From Propionibacteriaceae bacterium (GTDB taxonomy: Bacteria > Actinomycetota > Actinomycetes > Propionibacteriales > Propionibacteriaceae), in contig JAITVK010000033.1 of NCBI GenBank assembly GCA_031285845.1, positions 62,001-126,000 of the forward strand: a stretch of DNA of 64,000 bases, given 5' to 3'. Of the stretch, positions 25,325 through 34,560 are shown one piece after another (the stretch's first letter is position 1; each line of letters starts with the position of its first letter). A program made the translations under genes and the position numbers. A model generated the notes under the pieces. It did not search any database. It saw nothing but the letters and a program-made list of their open reading frames with translations, and was not told the origin of the DNA.

Positions 25325-28222
25325 TCACTGACCCATCGCCTTCAGCGCCTGCTCGACAGCCGCCTTGGCGGCGTCGTTCGCGGCTTGGTACCCGGCCAAA
25401 TCTCCCCGCTGCAGCGCCTGGGCGGCGGCGTCGAACTGGGTCTTAGCCTCAGCCAAAGCGGACTGAATGATCTGCTCATTGGTCTGCGGGGTGGACGTTC
25501 CAGGGCTGGTTGATCCCGGGCTGGTCTCTCCCGGCGTCTGCGGAGCCTCCGTCTCACCGGTCGTCGCACCCGCGTCCCCAGAGAACACCTGGTCGAGCGC
25601 GCCCTGCAGCGTGGTTGCCACCCCGACGTGGGTGCCGAACCGCACCACCACGAAGCGCAGAATCGGGTAGGCCGCGTCGGTGGTGGCCTGCTTGGTGTAG
25701 ATCGGCTCGACGTACAACAGGCCGCCACCCAAAGGAATGGTGAGAAGATTGCCGTTTTGAGCCGTGGCGGAGGAACTACTGGACGAGTACGGCAACAGCA
25801 CACTCGACACCTGCTCATTGGCCATCATCGCGTTGTACGCCTGGCCCGGACCCTCGATCTGCTGACGATCCGACATTCGCAGAATACGCAACTGACCGTA
25901 CTGTGGTGACGTCGCTTCGGCGACGACTGCCATGTACGCCGCCAGGTTGTCACGGTTGTTCGGGGTGTAGACCGAGGTCTGGCTGAACAGCGGCGTGGCG
26001 TCTCCAGACACCGTTTCACCACCGACCTGCGCGTCAGGCCATTTGATCGACAGGTAGTACGTCGGCTCCTTCGACTGGGTGCGCTGCTCGACCGGGTAGG
26101 ACGGAATCTTCCACAGATCAGACTGCTGATACCATGGGCCAGGATCGGTCATGTGGTAGCGTGCCAAGATCTGCCGCTGAACCTTGAACAGGTCCTCGGG
26201 ATAGCGCAGATGAGCCATCAAGTCTTCGGAGATCGCCGACTTCGGCTGCACCGTGCCGGGAAAGACGTTCATCCAGGTCTTCAACAGCGGATCCTCTTCG
26301 TCCCAAGCGTAGAGACTGACCGTTCCGTCATAGGCGTCGACCACAGCTTTGACCGAGTTGCGCAGGTAGTTGATCTCGTCACCGGCGCTGTACAGACCCG
26401 AGTTGGCGCTGGTCAGCGAGTCGGAGATCGCGTCCGACAAGGAGACCCGCTGGGAGTTCGGGTAGGAGTCACTGGTGGTGTAACCGTCGACGATCCACAC
26501 GATCCGTCCTGAGACGATCGCCGGATAGACGTCCGAATCAGCGCTCAGCCAAGGCGCGACCATATGGACTCGCTCCTGCGGTGTGCGGTCGTACAAAATC
26601 TTCGACTGGGAATTCACCCGGTCAGACAACAGCAAGTTGAAGCTGGCGAACCGGGTGGCATAAAGCAGTCGGTTGCCGAAGGAACCGATCGAGACCCCGC
26701 CAGAGCCGGTGTACGTGTTGTACTGCTCGCCGACCTGCTCGCCACCCCCAGGGGTGTCGAACTCGATGGGGCTGTCACCGTCTTTACGCCCGACGATCGC
26801 GTAGTCGTCGCTCTTCTCACCGTAGTAGATGCGCGGTTCGGCCGCAGTCAGCGGGCCGACGGTGGGGATGTCGCGCGCCAGCCAGTCCGGCTCGCCATCA
26901 GCCTGGCGACGGTTGCCGTAGGCCGCGACGATGCCATAACCGTGGGTGTAGACCGTGTGAAGATTGTTCCAGTTCTGGACCGCCTGATCCAGACCTTTGT
27001 GGTCCATCTCCCGGGCGGCCAGGACGACATCGGTCTCCTTGCCGTCGATGACGTACCGATCGACGTCCAGCACCGGGGAGAACGTGTAATAGCCGCGGAC
27101 CTGTTGCAGTTGTTCGAACGTGTCCTGCACCATCTGCGGATCGATCAGTCGGATGCCAGGCAGGGCCTCCGCGTCAGACATCAACTGCCCCGCCGAGGCC
27201 GAGGTCACCGCCGAGTAGTCGGCGACTTGGACGTCCTGAACGCCGTACGCCTCGCGAGTCGCCGCGATGTTCATCTGCATGTACGGCCGCTCTTTGTCCG
27301 GCTCGGTCGGGTTGACGGTGAACGACTGGACGATGGCCGGATAGATCAGCCCGATCACCAACGAGGTCACCACCACCAGCGCCACCGAGATCAACGGCAG
27401 TCGCCAACCGCGCGAGGCTGCAGTGGCGAAGAACAGGACTGCGGTGAAGAAGGCGATGATCGCCAACACCAAGTTGGCCGTCAGCCGAGCATGATCCGAG
27501 GTGTACGTCAGGCCGTCGAGCAACGGTTGGGACGCCAATAGCACGCCGTAGCGGTCGAGCAGTTTCACCAAACCGTAGCCGATGGTGATCAAACCGAGCA
27601 GGATGCCGATGTGCAGATGGGCCGCGCGCGAAGTCACCCGGCGTCCCGACACCTCGGCGAAAAAGCTGCCATTGATGAAATGGCCGACCACGGCCAACAC
27701 GGCGCACAACACCACGATCGCCAGATAGAATCCGACCACCATCCGATACCACGGATAATCGAAGACGTAAAAGGAGATGTCCATCCCGAAACGCGCGTCG
27801 GTCTTGCCGAACGGCACCTGATTCACCCACGCCAGGAAGGTGGTGAAATTGCCCAGCCACGACGCCCCGGCCATCAAGCCGAGCACAATCGCGGGGGCGA
27901 GGATCAACGCGCGCCGTCGCCAGCCGCGCAGTCCATGAATGCTGCTTTGGAGCGGCGAGCCCTGCGTGGTCAACGGCGTGGTACGCAAGCACAGCCACAG
28001 GTTCACCGCCACAGCCACGGCCATGATGACCGCGGCGGCGAAGAACAGACCGACCTGGGTTCCCAACTGCGTGATGAAAACCTGATGGAAATTGATCGAC
28101 TCGAACCACAGGTGATCGGTCCACACACCGGCGAACACGGTGTAGAGATAGCCGACGGCCACCACAATGATCAGAGTCGGAAGAATCGCACGAGTGCGCG
28201 ATGCTGCAGGTTGGCTTGCCAC
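25325..28222 (-). CDS. UPF0182 family large membrane protein
   Basis: About 965 residues. The N-terminal third has about seven membrane helices; the middle is a large extracytoplasmic domain with conserved segments such as RPYMQMNI, DREMDHKGLDQ-like sequence and PRIYYGEKSDDY. The C-terminus is a Pro/Thr/Gly linker followed by a helical tail (QAANDAAKAAVEQ). I chose GTG 28222 with GGGAGGA just upstream; a longer frame to 28306 exists. The family is nearly universal in Actinomycetota and its function is unknown. It lies next to the YlbL gene, as Rv3193c lies next to Rv3194c in M. tuberculosis. Confidence 0.9.
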   Translation of the reverse strand: MASQPAASRTRAILPTLIIVVAVGYLYTVFAGVWTDHLWFESINFHQVFITQLGTQVGLFFAAAVIMAVAVAVNLWLCLRTTPLTTQGSPLQSSIHGLRGWRRRALILAPAIVLGLMAGASWLGNFTTFLAWVNQVPFGKTDARFGMDISFYVFDYPWYRMVVGFYLAIVVLCAVLAVVGHFINGSFFAEVSGRRVTSRAAHLHIGILLGLITIGYGLVKLLDRYGVLLASQPLLDGLTYTSDHARLTANLVLAIIAFFTAVLFFATAASRGWRLPLISVALVVVTSLVIGLIYPAIVQSFTVNPTEPDKERPYMQMNIAATREAYGVQDVQVADYSAVTSASAGQLMSDAEALPGIRLIDPQMVQDTFEQLQQVRGYYTFSPVLDVDRYVIDGKETDVVLAAREMDHKGLDQAVQNWNNLHTVYTHGYGIVAAYGNRRQADGEPDWLARDIPTVGPLTAAEPRIYYGEKSDDYAIVGRKDGDSPIEFDTPGGGEQVGEQYNTYTGSGGVSIGSFGNRLLYATRFASFNLLLSDRVNSQSKILYDRTPQERVHMVAPWLSADSDVYPAIVSGRIVWIVDGYTTSDSYPNSQRVSLSDAISDSLTSANSGLYSAGDEINYLRNSVKAVVDAYDGTVSLYAWDEEDPLLKTWMNVFPGTVQPKSAISEDLMAHLRYPEDLFKVQRQILARYHMTDPGPWYQQSDLWKIPSYPVEQRTQSKEPTYYLSIKWPDAQVGGETVSGDATPLFSQTSVYTPNNRDNLAAYMAVVAEATSPQYGQLRILRMSDRQQIEGPGQAYNAMMANEQVSSVLLPYSSSSSSATAQNGNLLTIPLGGGLLYVEPIYTKQATTDAAYPILRFVVVRFGTHVGVATTLQGALDQVFSGDAGATTGETEAPQTPGETSPGSTSPGTSTPQTNEQIIQSALAEAKTQFDAAAQALQRGDLAGYQAANDAAKAAVEQALKAMGQ

Positions 28223-28360
28223 GGGTCCTCCCACAAAAGAGACGAAACCCCAGTCTACCAAAGCCAACCTTGAGTCCACTTCAGCTCCCGACAAGGGCTC
28301 GAACAAATGGGAGTGCTACTCACGACATCACCGGAGCCCTGACGAGCAAGCGGGCTAGGG

Positions 28361-29395
28361 CTAGCAGGTCGGAAGAATTTGCTCCCCTGCCCCGCCGTCC
28401 AGAACCGCGATCGCCTCGGCCAGACTACGCACAGCGACGATCGGGATGTCGGGGGTAGGATCCATCAAGTCCGAACAGTTGGTCCTCGGAATGATGACCA
28501 GGTCGGCCTGTGCGTCGCGCGCCGACGCGACATGCTCGTTGATGGCCGACACTGGCGAGACCTCGCCGCCGAAGCTCACCTGTCCGACCGCGGCCACCGC
28601 CCGACCGGCCAGATCGTCGCGATCGGTCAGCAGTTCGTACGACGCCAAGGCCATCGCTAAACCTTGAGCCGATCCGGCGAAGGCGGCGTCGACTCCGTTG
28701 GTGTCCAAAGCTGGGGAGTACAGATAGCCCGTGCCGACCGTGATTCCCATCGACGGCACCGTGCCGTTGGTCGGCGAACCCACCAGAGCGTCGATGGTGA
28801 CAACGCGCTTCTCCCCCGCACGCAACACCGTCACCACGGACTGGTCACCGACTTGGCGACCACGGATGTATTCGCGCACCTGATCGGCGGTCGCCATCGG
28901 TTTGTCGTCGATCGCGATGATCAGATCAGCCGGTAGAAGAACCTGATTGGCTGGGCTCTTCTGCCGTACGGCGGTGACGATCGGGTAATCCTTGACGTCG
29001 ATGCCCGCCTGACGGGCCCCGGCGGCCAAAGCCGTGTCCATCGACGAACTGACCGTCGCCGACGCGGCCGGTTGCAGGGACAAATTGACCGAGGCGTAGA
29101 CCGCGTCGCGCGGAAGCACCGAATGGTCCGGCAGAAAATAGTCACCGATGATCTGCGGCAGCGTCACCGCGTCGGTCGGTCCGGATTGACTCAGCGACGT
29201 CGCGAACAACCCGCCATGGGCCCGAGTCACGTCACGGCCTTCGACTGTCAGCGGTGGGGCGCCGGTCGCAGCGTCGACCAGATTGACCGCTGGACCCGCC
29301 GACCATAAGACGTACGACGTGGGGGCGAGGGACACCACCAACACGCAGGCGACCAGCACCACCGCCGCACTGATCGATGTCCACATCTTTTTCAT
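28361..29395 (-). CDS. YlbL-like PDZ/Lon-protease-domain protein, probable inactive variant
   Basis: 344 residues from ATG 29395 (GGGAGG four bases upstream). An N-terminal membrane anchor (about 8-30), a long extracytoplasmic region, a PDZ domain (about 135-200) and a C-terminal Lon-like domain (about 215-340). In active YlbL-type proteases the dyad is Ser in a GPSAG motif and Lys in IQQK. Here the first motif reads GSAQG (241-245), putting Ala at the serine position with a Ser one residue earlier, and the second reads INEH with His288 in place of Lys. Peptidase activity is therefore doubtful. Divergent from the zincin_2 gene; same order as Rv3194c/Rv3195. Confidence 0.85.
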   Translation of the reverse strand: MKKMWTSISAAVVLVACVLVVSLAPTSYVLWSAGPAVNLVDAATGAPPLTVEGRDVTRAHGGLFATSLSQSGPTDAVTLPQIIGDYFLPDHSVLPRDAVYASVNLSLQPAASATVSSSMDTALAAGARQAGIDVKDYPIVTAVRQKSPANQVLLPADLIIAIDDKPMATADQVREYIRGRQVGDQSVVTVLRAGEKRVVTIDALVGSPTNGTVPSMGITVGTGYLYSPALDTNGVDAAFAGSAQGLAMALASYELLTDRDDLAGRAVAAVGQVSFGGEVSPVSAINEHVASARDAQADLVIIPRTNCSDLMDPTPDIPIVAVRSLAEAIAVLDGGAGEQILPTC

Positions 29396-29499
29396 GACGC
29401 CTCCCTCAGCACAACTGTAGCCGATGGTCGATTCGCCCCCGTCGACGACGGGGGCGAGTTCGGCTCGCTGCCACGACCGCACCACGCCGCCATCTGGCG

Positions 29500-29596
29500 C
29501 TGATCCCGCCTCCCGCGTAGCGCTCCGACCAGCCGACGTCCTGGCCCAGACCTTCACCGAGTTGATCCCGCCTGCCGCGCGTCGCTCCGACCACTC
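29500..29596. repeat. Imperfect direct repeats between ylbL-like and zincin_2 genes
   Basis: TGATCCCGCCT(C/G)CCGCG followed by GCTCCGACCA occurs twice, about 62 bases apart, with a few mismatches. Directly after the second copy CTCGCGGACCA is repeated in tandem. The roughly 300-base divergent interval holds no gene; these repeats could be regulatory sites or decay products. Confidence 0.6.
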
Positions 29597-29694
29597 GCGG
29601 ACCACTCGCGGACCACACCGTGATCACCGCACCGACGAAATCCTGGCCGTACCCCGACCGATGGGAGACAATAGAAGCCGAAGAAGGAGAGTGC

Positions 29695-31056
29695 ATGGCC
29701 ACCGAAGATCCTCATGACGAGTCTCAGGACCCCCTCGAAGGACTGCGCAAGCTGTTCCATGACCTTGGTCTGCCGCCGGACGCCGATCTGAACGACAACG
29801 AGGTCCGCGCCGACCTGTTCCGCTCGATGATGGGCCGTCTCATGGGCCCATCGACCACCTCGGACGAACAGGTGGTGTGGGAGACCGCCCGACAAACCGC
29901 CCGACACATGGTGGCCGCCTTGGGGCCAGATCCCTCCGGAAGCTCACGGGCCGCGCGCCGCGTCTCGGACGCGGTCCATCTGGCCGAGTTGTGGCTGTCG
30001 GAAGCCACCACGTTGCCGCCGACACCCCTGACACCGACGGTGTGGAGCCGGGCCGAGTGGATCGAGTCGACCTTGCCGCAGTGGCGGACCATGATCGAGC
30101 CGGTCCTGGCCACGTTGGCCACGAGTGTGACCGAGGCCACGGGCAGCCGCTTCCAGTCGGCCGAATTGGACGAGTTGGCCGGACTCCAATCGATGCTCAG
30201 CCCGCTGATGTCGCGGGCGATCTCCGCCATGTTCGGCTCTCACGTCGGCCAGAGTCTGGGGCGCGCCGCCACCGCCACCATGACGGGAACGGATCTGGGA
30301 CTGCCGATCCTGCAGCAGCCGCTCGTTGCCGTGTTGCCGACCAATCTGTCGGCCATCCAGCAGCAGGCCGAGCTGGACGAGGAGGGTCTGCTGATGTTCT
30401 GCACGCTGCGCGAGGCGGCCCGCCAGCGCCTGTTCACCGAGATCAGTTGGATAGCGCCGCAAATCATCGCTCTGGTGCAGCATTACGCGCGCGAGATGCG
30501 GGTCGATCCCCAAGCGCTGTCCTCGGCGCTGGAGAACGCCATGCCAGATCAACTCTCGGCTGAGTCGATGGCCGCTTTCCAGACCGACTTCTCCTCGATC
30601 ATCTTCTCGCCCGAACAATCCGAGGAGCAGAAGGACATCCTCCAGCGGTTGTCGACGCTGCTGGCGCTGGTCGAAGGCTGGGTCGACGACACCACGGGCA
30701 CCATCGCTCGGCGCTGGTTGCCGAACTGGGCCGCGATCGCCGAGAGTCTACGCCGAGAGCGAGCGACCAACGCGGTCAAAGTGACGTCGGCGATCCCGTT
30801 GATCGGGCTGAGCGCCAGTCCGAAGGAGGTGCGAGAGGCCACGGGGTTCTGGGAAGCGGTTCGTACGGCGCGCGGCGTGGAGGGCCGAGACGACATCTGG
30901 CGTCATCCCGAAGCGATGCCCCAACAAAGCGACCTGGCTGATCCCCAAGGATTCCTTGACCGACCGGCACAAGCCGATCCGTGGGACGATGAACTGCAAC
31001 GCTTCCTCGACGGCGACGACTCCGAAGACGACTCGACTGCGCCGACAGTGGGTTGA
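29695..31056 (+). CDS. Zincin_2 (DUF2342) family protein
   Basis: 453 residues from ATG 29695 with AAGGAG upstream. Matches the actinobacterial family that includes Rv3195: residues around MFGSHVGQSLGRAA, DLGLPIL and a LVEGWVDD segment are typical. The family is predicted to be metallopeptidase-like, but the stretch where a zincin would carry HExxH reads REAAR here, so metal binding is not supported by sequence. The C-terminus is acidic (DDSEDDS). It is followed by the small zinc-ribbon gene on the same strand. Function unknown. Confidence 0.85.
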   Translation: MATEDPHDESQDPLEGLRKLFHDLGLPPDADLNDNEVRADLFRSMMGRLMGPSTTSDEQVVWETARQTARHMVAALGPDPSGSSRAARRVSDAVHLAELWLSEATTLPPTPLTPTVWSRAEWIESTLPQWRTMIEPVLATLATSVTEATGSRFQSAELDELAGLQSMLSPLMSRAISAMFGSHVGQSLGRAATATMTGTDLGLPILQQPLVAVLPTNLSAIQQQAELDEEGLLMFCTLREAARQRLFTEISWIAPQIIALVQHYAREMRVDPQALSSALENAMPDQLSAESMAAFQTDFSSIIFSPEQSEEQKDILQRLSTLLALVEGWVDDTTGTIARRWLPNWAAIAESLRRERATNAVKVTSAIPLIGLSASPKEVREATGFWEAVRTARGVEGRDDIWRHPEAMPQQSDLADPQGFLDRPAQADPWDDELQRFLDGDDSEDDSTAPTVG

Positions 31057-31206
31057 GCCTGACGCTGAGCGTGGACGAGCGAACCGAGCTCGTGTTCCTT
31101 GCGACACGCCCGCGTGACTCAGTTGATGCTGACATTGAGCGGGGCTTACGCTACGGTGGATGAGATGATCCTGAGGACGAGCGTCCTCACAACCTAGGAG
31201 GATATA

Positions 31207-31365
31207 GTGTCGGATAAGTATGAGGGTGAGTTCTACTGCGTGAAGTGCAAGGAGAAGCGCACCGCGAGCGGCGACATCGTCGTGAACGACAAGGGGACCC
31301 GCATGGCCAAGGGCAAGTGCCCTGTCTGTGGCACGAACCTCAACCGCATCCTCGGCAAAGCCTGA
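31207..31365 (+). CDS. Small zinc-ribbon protein, DUF5679 type (52 aa)
   Basis: A short gene with an ideal ribosome site (AGGAGG, five bases before GTG 31207). It encodes 52 residues with two CxxC knuckles, CVKC (11-14) and CPVC (about 38-41), flanking a Lys/Gly-rich hairpin that includes TRMAKGKCPVC. This pattern matches DUF5679 proteins found throughout Actinomycetota. Probably a zinc-binding ribbon, possibly RNA- or protein-interacting. A strong terminator follows within 25 bases. Confidence 0.88.
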   Translation: MSDKYEGEFYCVKCKEKRTASGDIVVNDKGTRMAKGKCPVCGTNLNRILGKA

Positions 31366-31385
31366 GAATCGTACCTGTGCTGTGA

Positions 31386-31420
31386 TGGCGGGCCCTGGTG
31401 GGTCCGCCATTGCTGTTTTC
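31386..31420 (+). terminator. Rho-independent terminator after the DUF5679 gene
   Basis: A 10-base stem TGGCGGGCCC/GGGTCCGCCA with a TGGT loop, followed by TTGCTGTTTT. One G-T pair in the stem. Ends the zincin_2/DUF5679 transcript. Confidence 0.88.
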
Positions 31421-31547
31421 CGCCTCGGTCCGCGATCACTAGGCCCGAATCCGTCAACGTTGTCCTGCTTGGCCCGGTGGTGTCCCGATGTTGTTCGCCT
31501 GTGCATGACCGGTCGAGCGTCACACCAGGCCAGTCACACTGTCAGAC

Positions 31548-32627
31548 ATGAACAGACCATGCCTGACCATTCCCGCTGTCACTGTGTGGCGCTCAGCCAC
31601 CGACCTTCAGATCGGCGAAGACGATCGCGGCTGCACGCTGCATGGGGTCCCACACCAGGTGGAGCGCTTGATTCGAGCCCTCGACGGTTTCCACGACCAC
31701 CACCTGCTCGAACACATCTGCCCCGAGCCGTGGCTGAGCTGGACGATGAGGCGTCTGGAGGCTCAAGGTTGGCTCGTCGACGGGCCACCGGCCCCGGTTC
31801 AGTTCCACCTCGCCAGCTTGGTAGATTCCCCGTTCGCCAGGCGGCTGACCTCGATGCTGACCCACCTGATGTCGGTTCCGGCTCAGGATTCTTCCGGCGC
31901 GAGCGACCTCACCGCTCAGCCGGCCGCCCATCGATTCGCTCAGGCTGCCGCCCATCGACCCGACCACCCAGGCGCCCATCGACCCGACCCCCCAGGCGCC
32001 CACCGACATGGCCAGTTGGAACCGACGGCGGATCTCGGCGAGCTAAGACCGATGGCGGATCTGGGCGCGTCGACCCCGCCGGTGACGATCGTGGCCGCCA
32101 CCACAGTCGAGCCCGACCGCGTGAGCCTGAATGAGTTGACCCGATCCGGCAGGCGGCATTTGGTCATCCGGTTGAACGACACTCGAGCCCGAGTCGGCCC
32201 ATTCGTCTTCCCGGGGAAGACCAGCTGTGTCGGTTGTGACGACCGGGCCCAGCGTGACGCCGACCCGACCTGGCCGCTGCGCTTGTTCCAGTTGGCTCAG
32301 ATCCAAGCTGAACCTCACCCGGTCCTGACCGCCTGGGCGCTCGGGTTGGCGGCGACCCAACTCCTGAGCCACGCCTCGGGCCACATTCCCCAAGCGACGT
32401 CCACGATCATCCAGTTGTCGTTGGACGACGGTCGGGTGACTTACCGCCGTCAGCCGTGGCACGATCAGTGTCCTTGTCGCGATCGCGGCGGGAGCCAGGG
32501 GTCCGGGGTGAGTCGAATCTTGGACGACAACGCCAACGGCGTCGGCGCGAGTCGAACCGCTTCGCAGCACTCGAACTCGCCTCACCAAGATCAGGTGACG
32601 CCAGTCACGAGTCACGCCGACCGCTGA
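31548..32627 (+). CDS. ThiF-like / TOMM leader-peptide-binding family protein (Rv3196-like)
   Basis: 359 residues. The N-terminal 110 residues resemble the winged-helix-like leader-binding part of cyclodehydratase C-type proteins. The C-terminal domain carries TSCVGCDDRAQRDADPTWPL, the zinc-binding motif of ocin-ThiF-like proteins, and a second knuckle CPC near WHDQ. The ATP-binding loop of true E1/ThiF enzymes is missing. Between them lies a His/Pro-rich linker made of 8-residue repeats (AHRPDPPG). No YcaO or precursor peptide gene is nearby. Gene order UPF0182/YlbL/zincin_2/this protein matches Rv3193c-Rv3196. It converges on dinG with a 23-base overlap. Confidence 0.75.
   Translation: MNRPCLTIPAVTVWRSATDLQIGEDDRGCTLHGVPHQVERLIRALDGFHDHHLLEHICPEPWLSWTMRRLEAQGWLVDGPPAPVQFHLASLVDSPFARRLTSMLTHLMSVPAQDSSGASDLTAQPAAHRFAQAAAHRPDHPGAHRPDPPGAHRHGQLEPTADLGELRPMADLGASTPPVTIVAATTVEPDRVSLNELTRSGRRHLVIRLNDTRARVGPFVFPGKTSCVGCDDRAQRDADPTWPLRLFQLAQIQAEPHPVLTAWALGLAATQLLSHASGHIPQATSTIIQLSLDDGRVTYRRQPWHDQCPCRDRGGSQGSGVSRILDDNANGVGASRTASQHSNSPHQDQVTPVTSHADR
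31920..32007 (+). repeat. 24-base tandem repeats in the linker of the ThiF-like gene
   Basis: Three to four imperfect copies of a 24-base unit of the form GCGCCCATCGACCCGACC plus CCCCAG encode AHRPDPPG-like octapeptides. The unit length is a multiple of three, so copy-number changes would keep the frame. Confidence 0.75.
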
Positions 32628-34560
32628 GACGCTCCAACGCCGACCGAGCGACCTCAGGATCGGTGGTCATCCACCATGGTGGCATCGACGAGGTGAGGAA
32701 AGGTCCATAGCGGGCGGTCAACAGTCGCGGGTCGAGGATCGCGATCACACCTTTGTCATCCATCGTACGAATCAGGCGCCCGGTGCCCTGGGCGAGCATC
32801 AGGCCGGCCTGAGCTGCCGCCACACTCATGAAACCGTTGCCGCCATGACGACTGATATCCTCCTGACGCGCCTGAGTCAACGGTTCGTCGGGACGAGGAA
32901 ACGGGATTCGATCCACGATCACCAGGTGGCAGGTCTGACCTGGGGCGTCAACCCCTTGCCAGAGCGACAAGGTTCCGAACAGGCTGGTCTTGGGGGCGGC
33001 GATGAACCGCGAGATCAAGTCGGGCAGATGTCCTTCTCCTTGGAGCAGCACGGTGCGGTCATCGACGTCGCGCACGTGCTCCGCGGCCGCCTCGGCCGCC
33101 CGCAGCGAGGAGAACAGTCCCAAGGCATGCCCGTCACTGGCCCGGATCAGCGCAGCGATCTCATCCAACGCCGCCTGACTGATGCCATCGCGGCCTGGTC
33201 GCGGCAGATGCTTGGCGACGTAGCAGATTCCTTGACGTTGGTAGTCGAACGGAGAACCGACATCGGCGGTGACGTACGCCACCGGATCACCGATCGTCAG
33301 GCCGACTGTGGTGGCCAGAGGCTGAAAAGAGTCGCCCAGTTTCAGCGTGGCCGAGGTCAAGATCGTGGTCTGGTGGTCGAGAATCGTGTTGCGAATCGCC
33401 GCTTGGACCCGCAAAGGCGCGACCACCAACTGCGGACCGTACTGCGGGCGCACCGACACCCACACCACATCAGCGTCGTCCTGGCCGCCGATCCGATCAC
33501 ACACGTCGAAGGTTTGCTTGACAGCCAACGCGATCTGTTCGCGTCGAGCGTCGGAGTTGTCGTGTCCGATCGCCGTGACCGCTTGGCGCATCACCGAGCG
33601 CAGCTCGGCCACCGCGTCCAACACCGCGCCACCACGCGCCCGCCCCGGTTCGGCGTCGTCCAAGGCCCAGGCGAAATGACTGGCCGCGTTCACCAACGCG
33701 TCACGGGTCGCCTCCGACACGACAGTGGCGGCCATTCGTACGGCGCGATCGACCATATGGGGACTCAACTCGTCGGTTTGAGACGTGGTGACGCGGGCCG
33801 CCAAGTCGTGGGCCTCGTCCAAGACCAGGACATCCGGATTGAGCATCGCCCAGCCGTGAGCGGCCTCGATCGCTACCAGCGCATGATTGGTCACCACCAG
33901 TTGACTGGTCGCCGCCTTCTCGCGGGCGGCGAAGACGAAGCACTGGTCGGCGTAAGGACAATTCGGACCGACGCACTCACGTCCAGACACCGCGATCTGA
34001 GCCCAGGCCCGGGCGCTGTGGCGCGGAGCGTCGTCGCGGTCGGCGATGACGCCCTGTTCACACTGCTCCTCGGCCCACAGTCGCAAAGCCACCACCTGGT
34101 CACCCAACGGCGAGTCGGCGTCCACGACATCGTCCACCTCAACCTCGTCGAGGGCGTACTGTCGCTGCCCGGGGTCCGCTGGCGCCTCACGAATCTTCAG
34201 CAGGCAGGGATAGTTGGCACTGCCTTTGAGTACGCACCACCGCAACGGCGCGAGCCCGAGCTGCTCGGCAGCCGCCATGATCGTGGGAATGTCCTTGTTG
34301 GCCAGCTGGGTCTGCAATGCCAAGGTCGCTGTCGCGACCACGCCGCTGAGGTCGGGATGCGCGTTCAAGTACGCCACGAGCGGCGCGAGATAACCCAAGG
34401 ACTTTCCTGTGCCCGTCCCAGCCTGGATCAGGGCCGCGTGATGATCCTCGAAGGCCTCGTCGATCAACGCGGCCATCTGCTCCTGCCCAGCCCTGGGAGC
34501 GCCACCGATCCGCGCCACGGCTAAGGACAGCAGGGCGGAGGTCACCGGTTCATCAGGCAT
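32605..34560 (-). CDS. DinG-like ATP-dependent DNA helicase
   Basis: 651 residues, superfamily 2 XPD/DinG-type 5'-3' helicase used in repair and replication-conflict resolution. Walker A AGTGTGKS at about residue 48, DEAH box (VLDEAHDLA), and a Cys cluster (CVGPNCPYADQC) that fits part of an Fe-S cluster site. Motif VI-like QGTGRLIR is near the C-terminus. ATG 34560 overlaps the hflX stop by eight bases; no separate ribosome site, so translation is coupled to hflX. Confidence 0.9.
   Translation of the reverse strand: MPDEPVTSALLSLAVARIGGAPRAGQEQMAALIDEAFEDHHAALIQAGTGTGKSLGYLAPLVAYLNAHPDLSGVVATATLALQTQLANKDIPTIMAAAEQLGLAPLRWCVLKGSANYPCLLKIREAPADPGQRQYALDEVEVDDVVDADSPLGDQVVALRLWAEEQCEQGVIADRDDAPRHSARAWAQIAVSGRECVGPNCPYADQCFVFAAREKAATSQLVVTNHALVAIEAAHGWAMLNPDVLVLDEAHDLAARVTTSQTDELSPHMVDRAVRMAATVVSEATRDALVNAASHFAWALDDAEPGRARGGAVLDAVAELRSVMRQAVTAIGHDNSDARREQIALAVKQTFDVCDRIGGQDDADVVWVSVRPQYGPQLVVAPLRVQAAIRNTILDHQTTILTSATLKLGDSFQPLATTVGLTIGDPVAYVTADVGSPFDYQRQGICYVAKHLPRPGRDGISQAALDEIAALIRASDGHALGLFSSLRAAEAAAEHVRDVDDRTVLLQGEGHLPDLISRFIAAPKTSLFGTLSLWQGVDAPGQTCHLVIVDRIPFPRPDEPLTQARQEDISRHGGNGFMSVAAAQAGLMLAQGTGRLIRTMDDKGVIAILDPRLLTARYGPFLTSSMPPWWMTTDPEVARSALERLSGRRDS

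Noticed and set aside
31548..32627. A thiazole/oxazole-modified microcin biosynthesis cluster
   Set aside because: Only one partner-like protein is present; there is no YcaO, dehydrogenase, transporter or precursor peptide, and the neighbours match a conserved housekeeping block.
32845..34524. 559-codon plus-strand frame
   Set aside because: Antisense shadow of dinG produced by GC-rich codon bias; no conserved motif.
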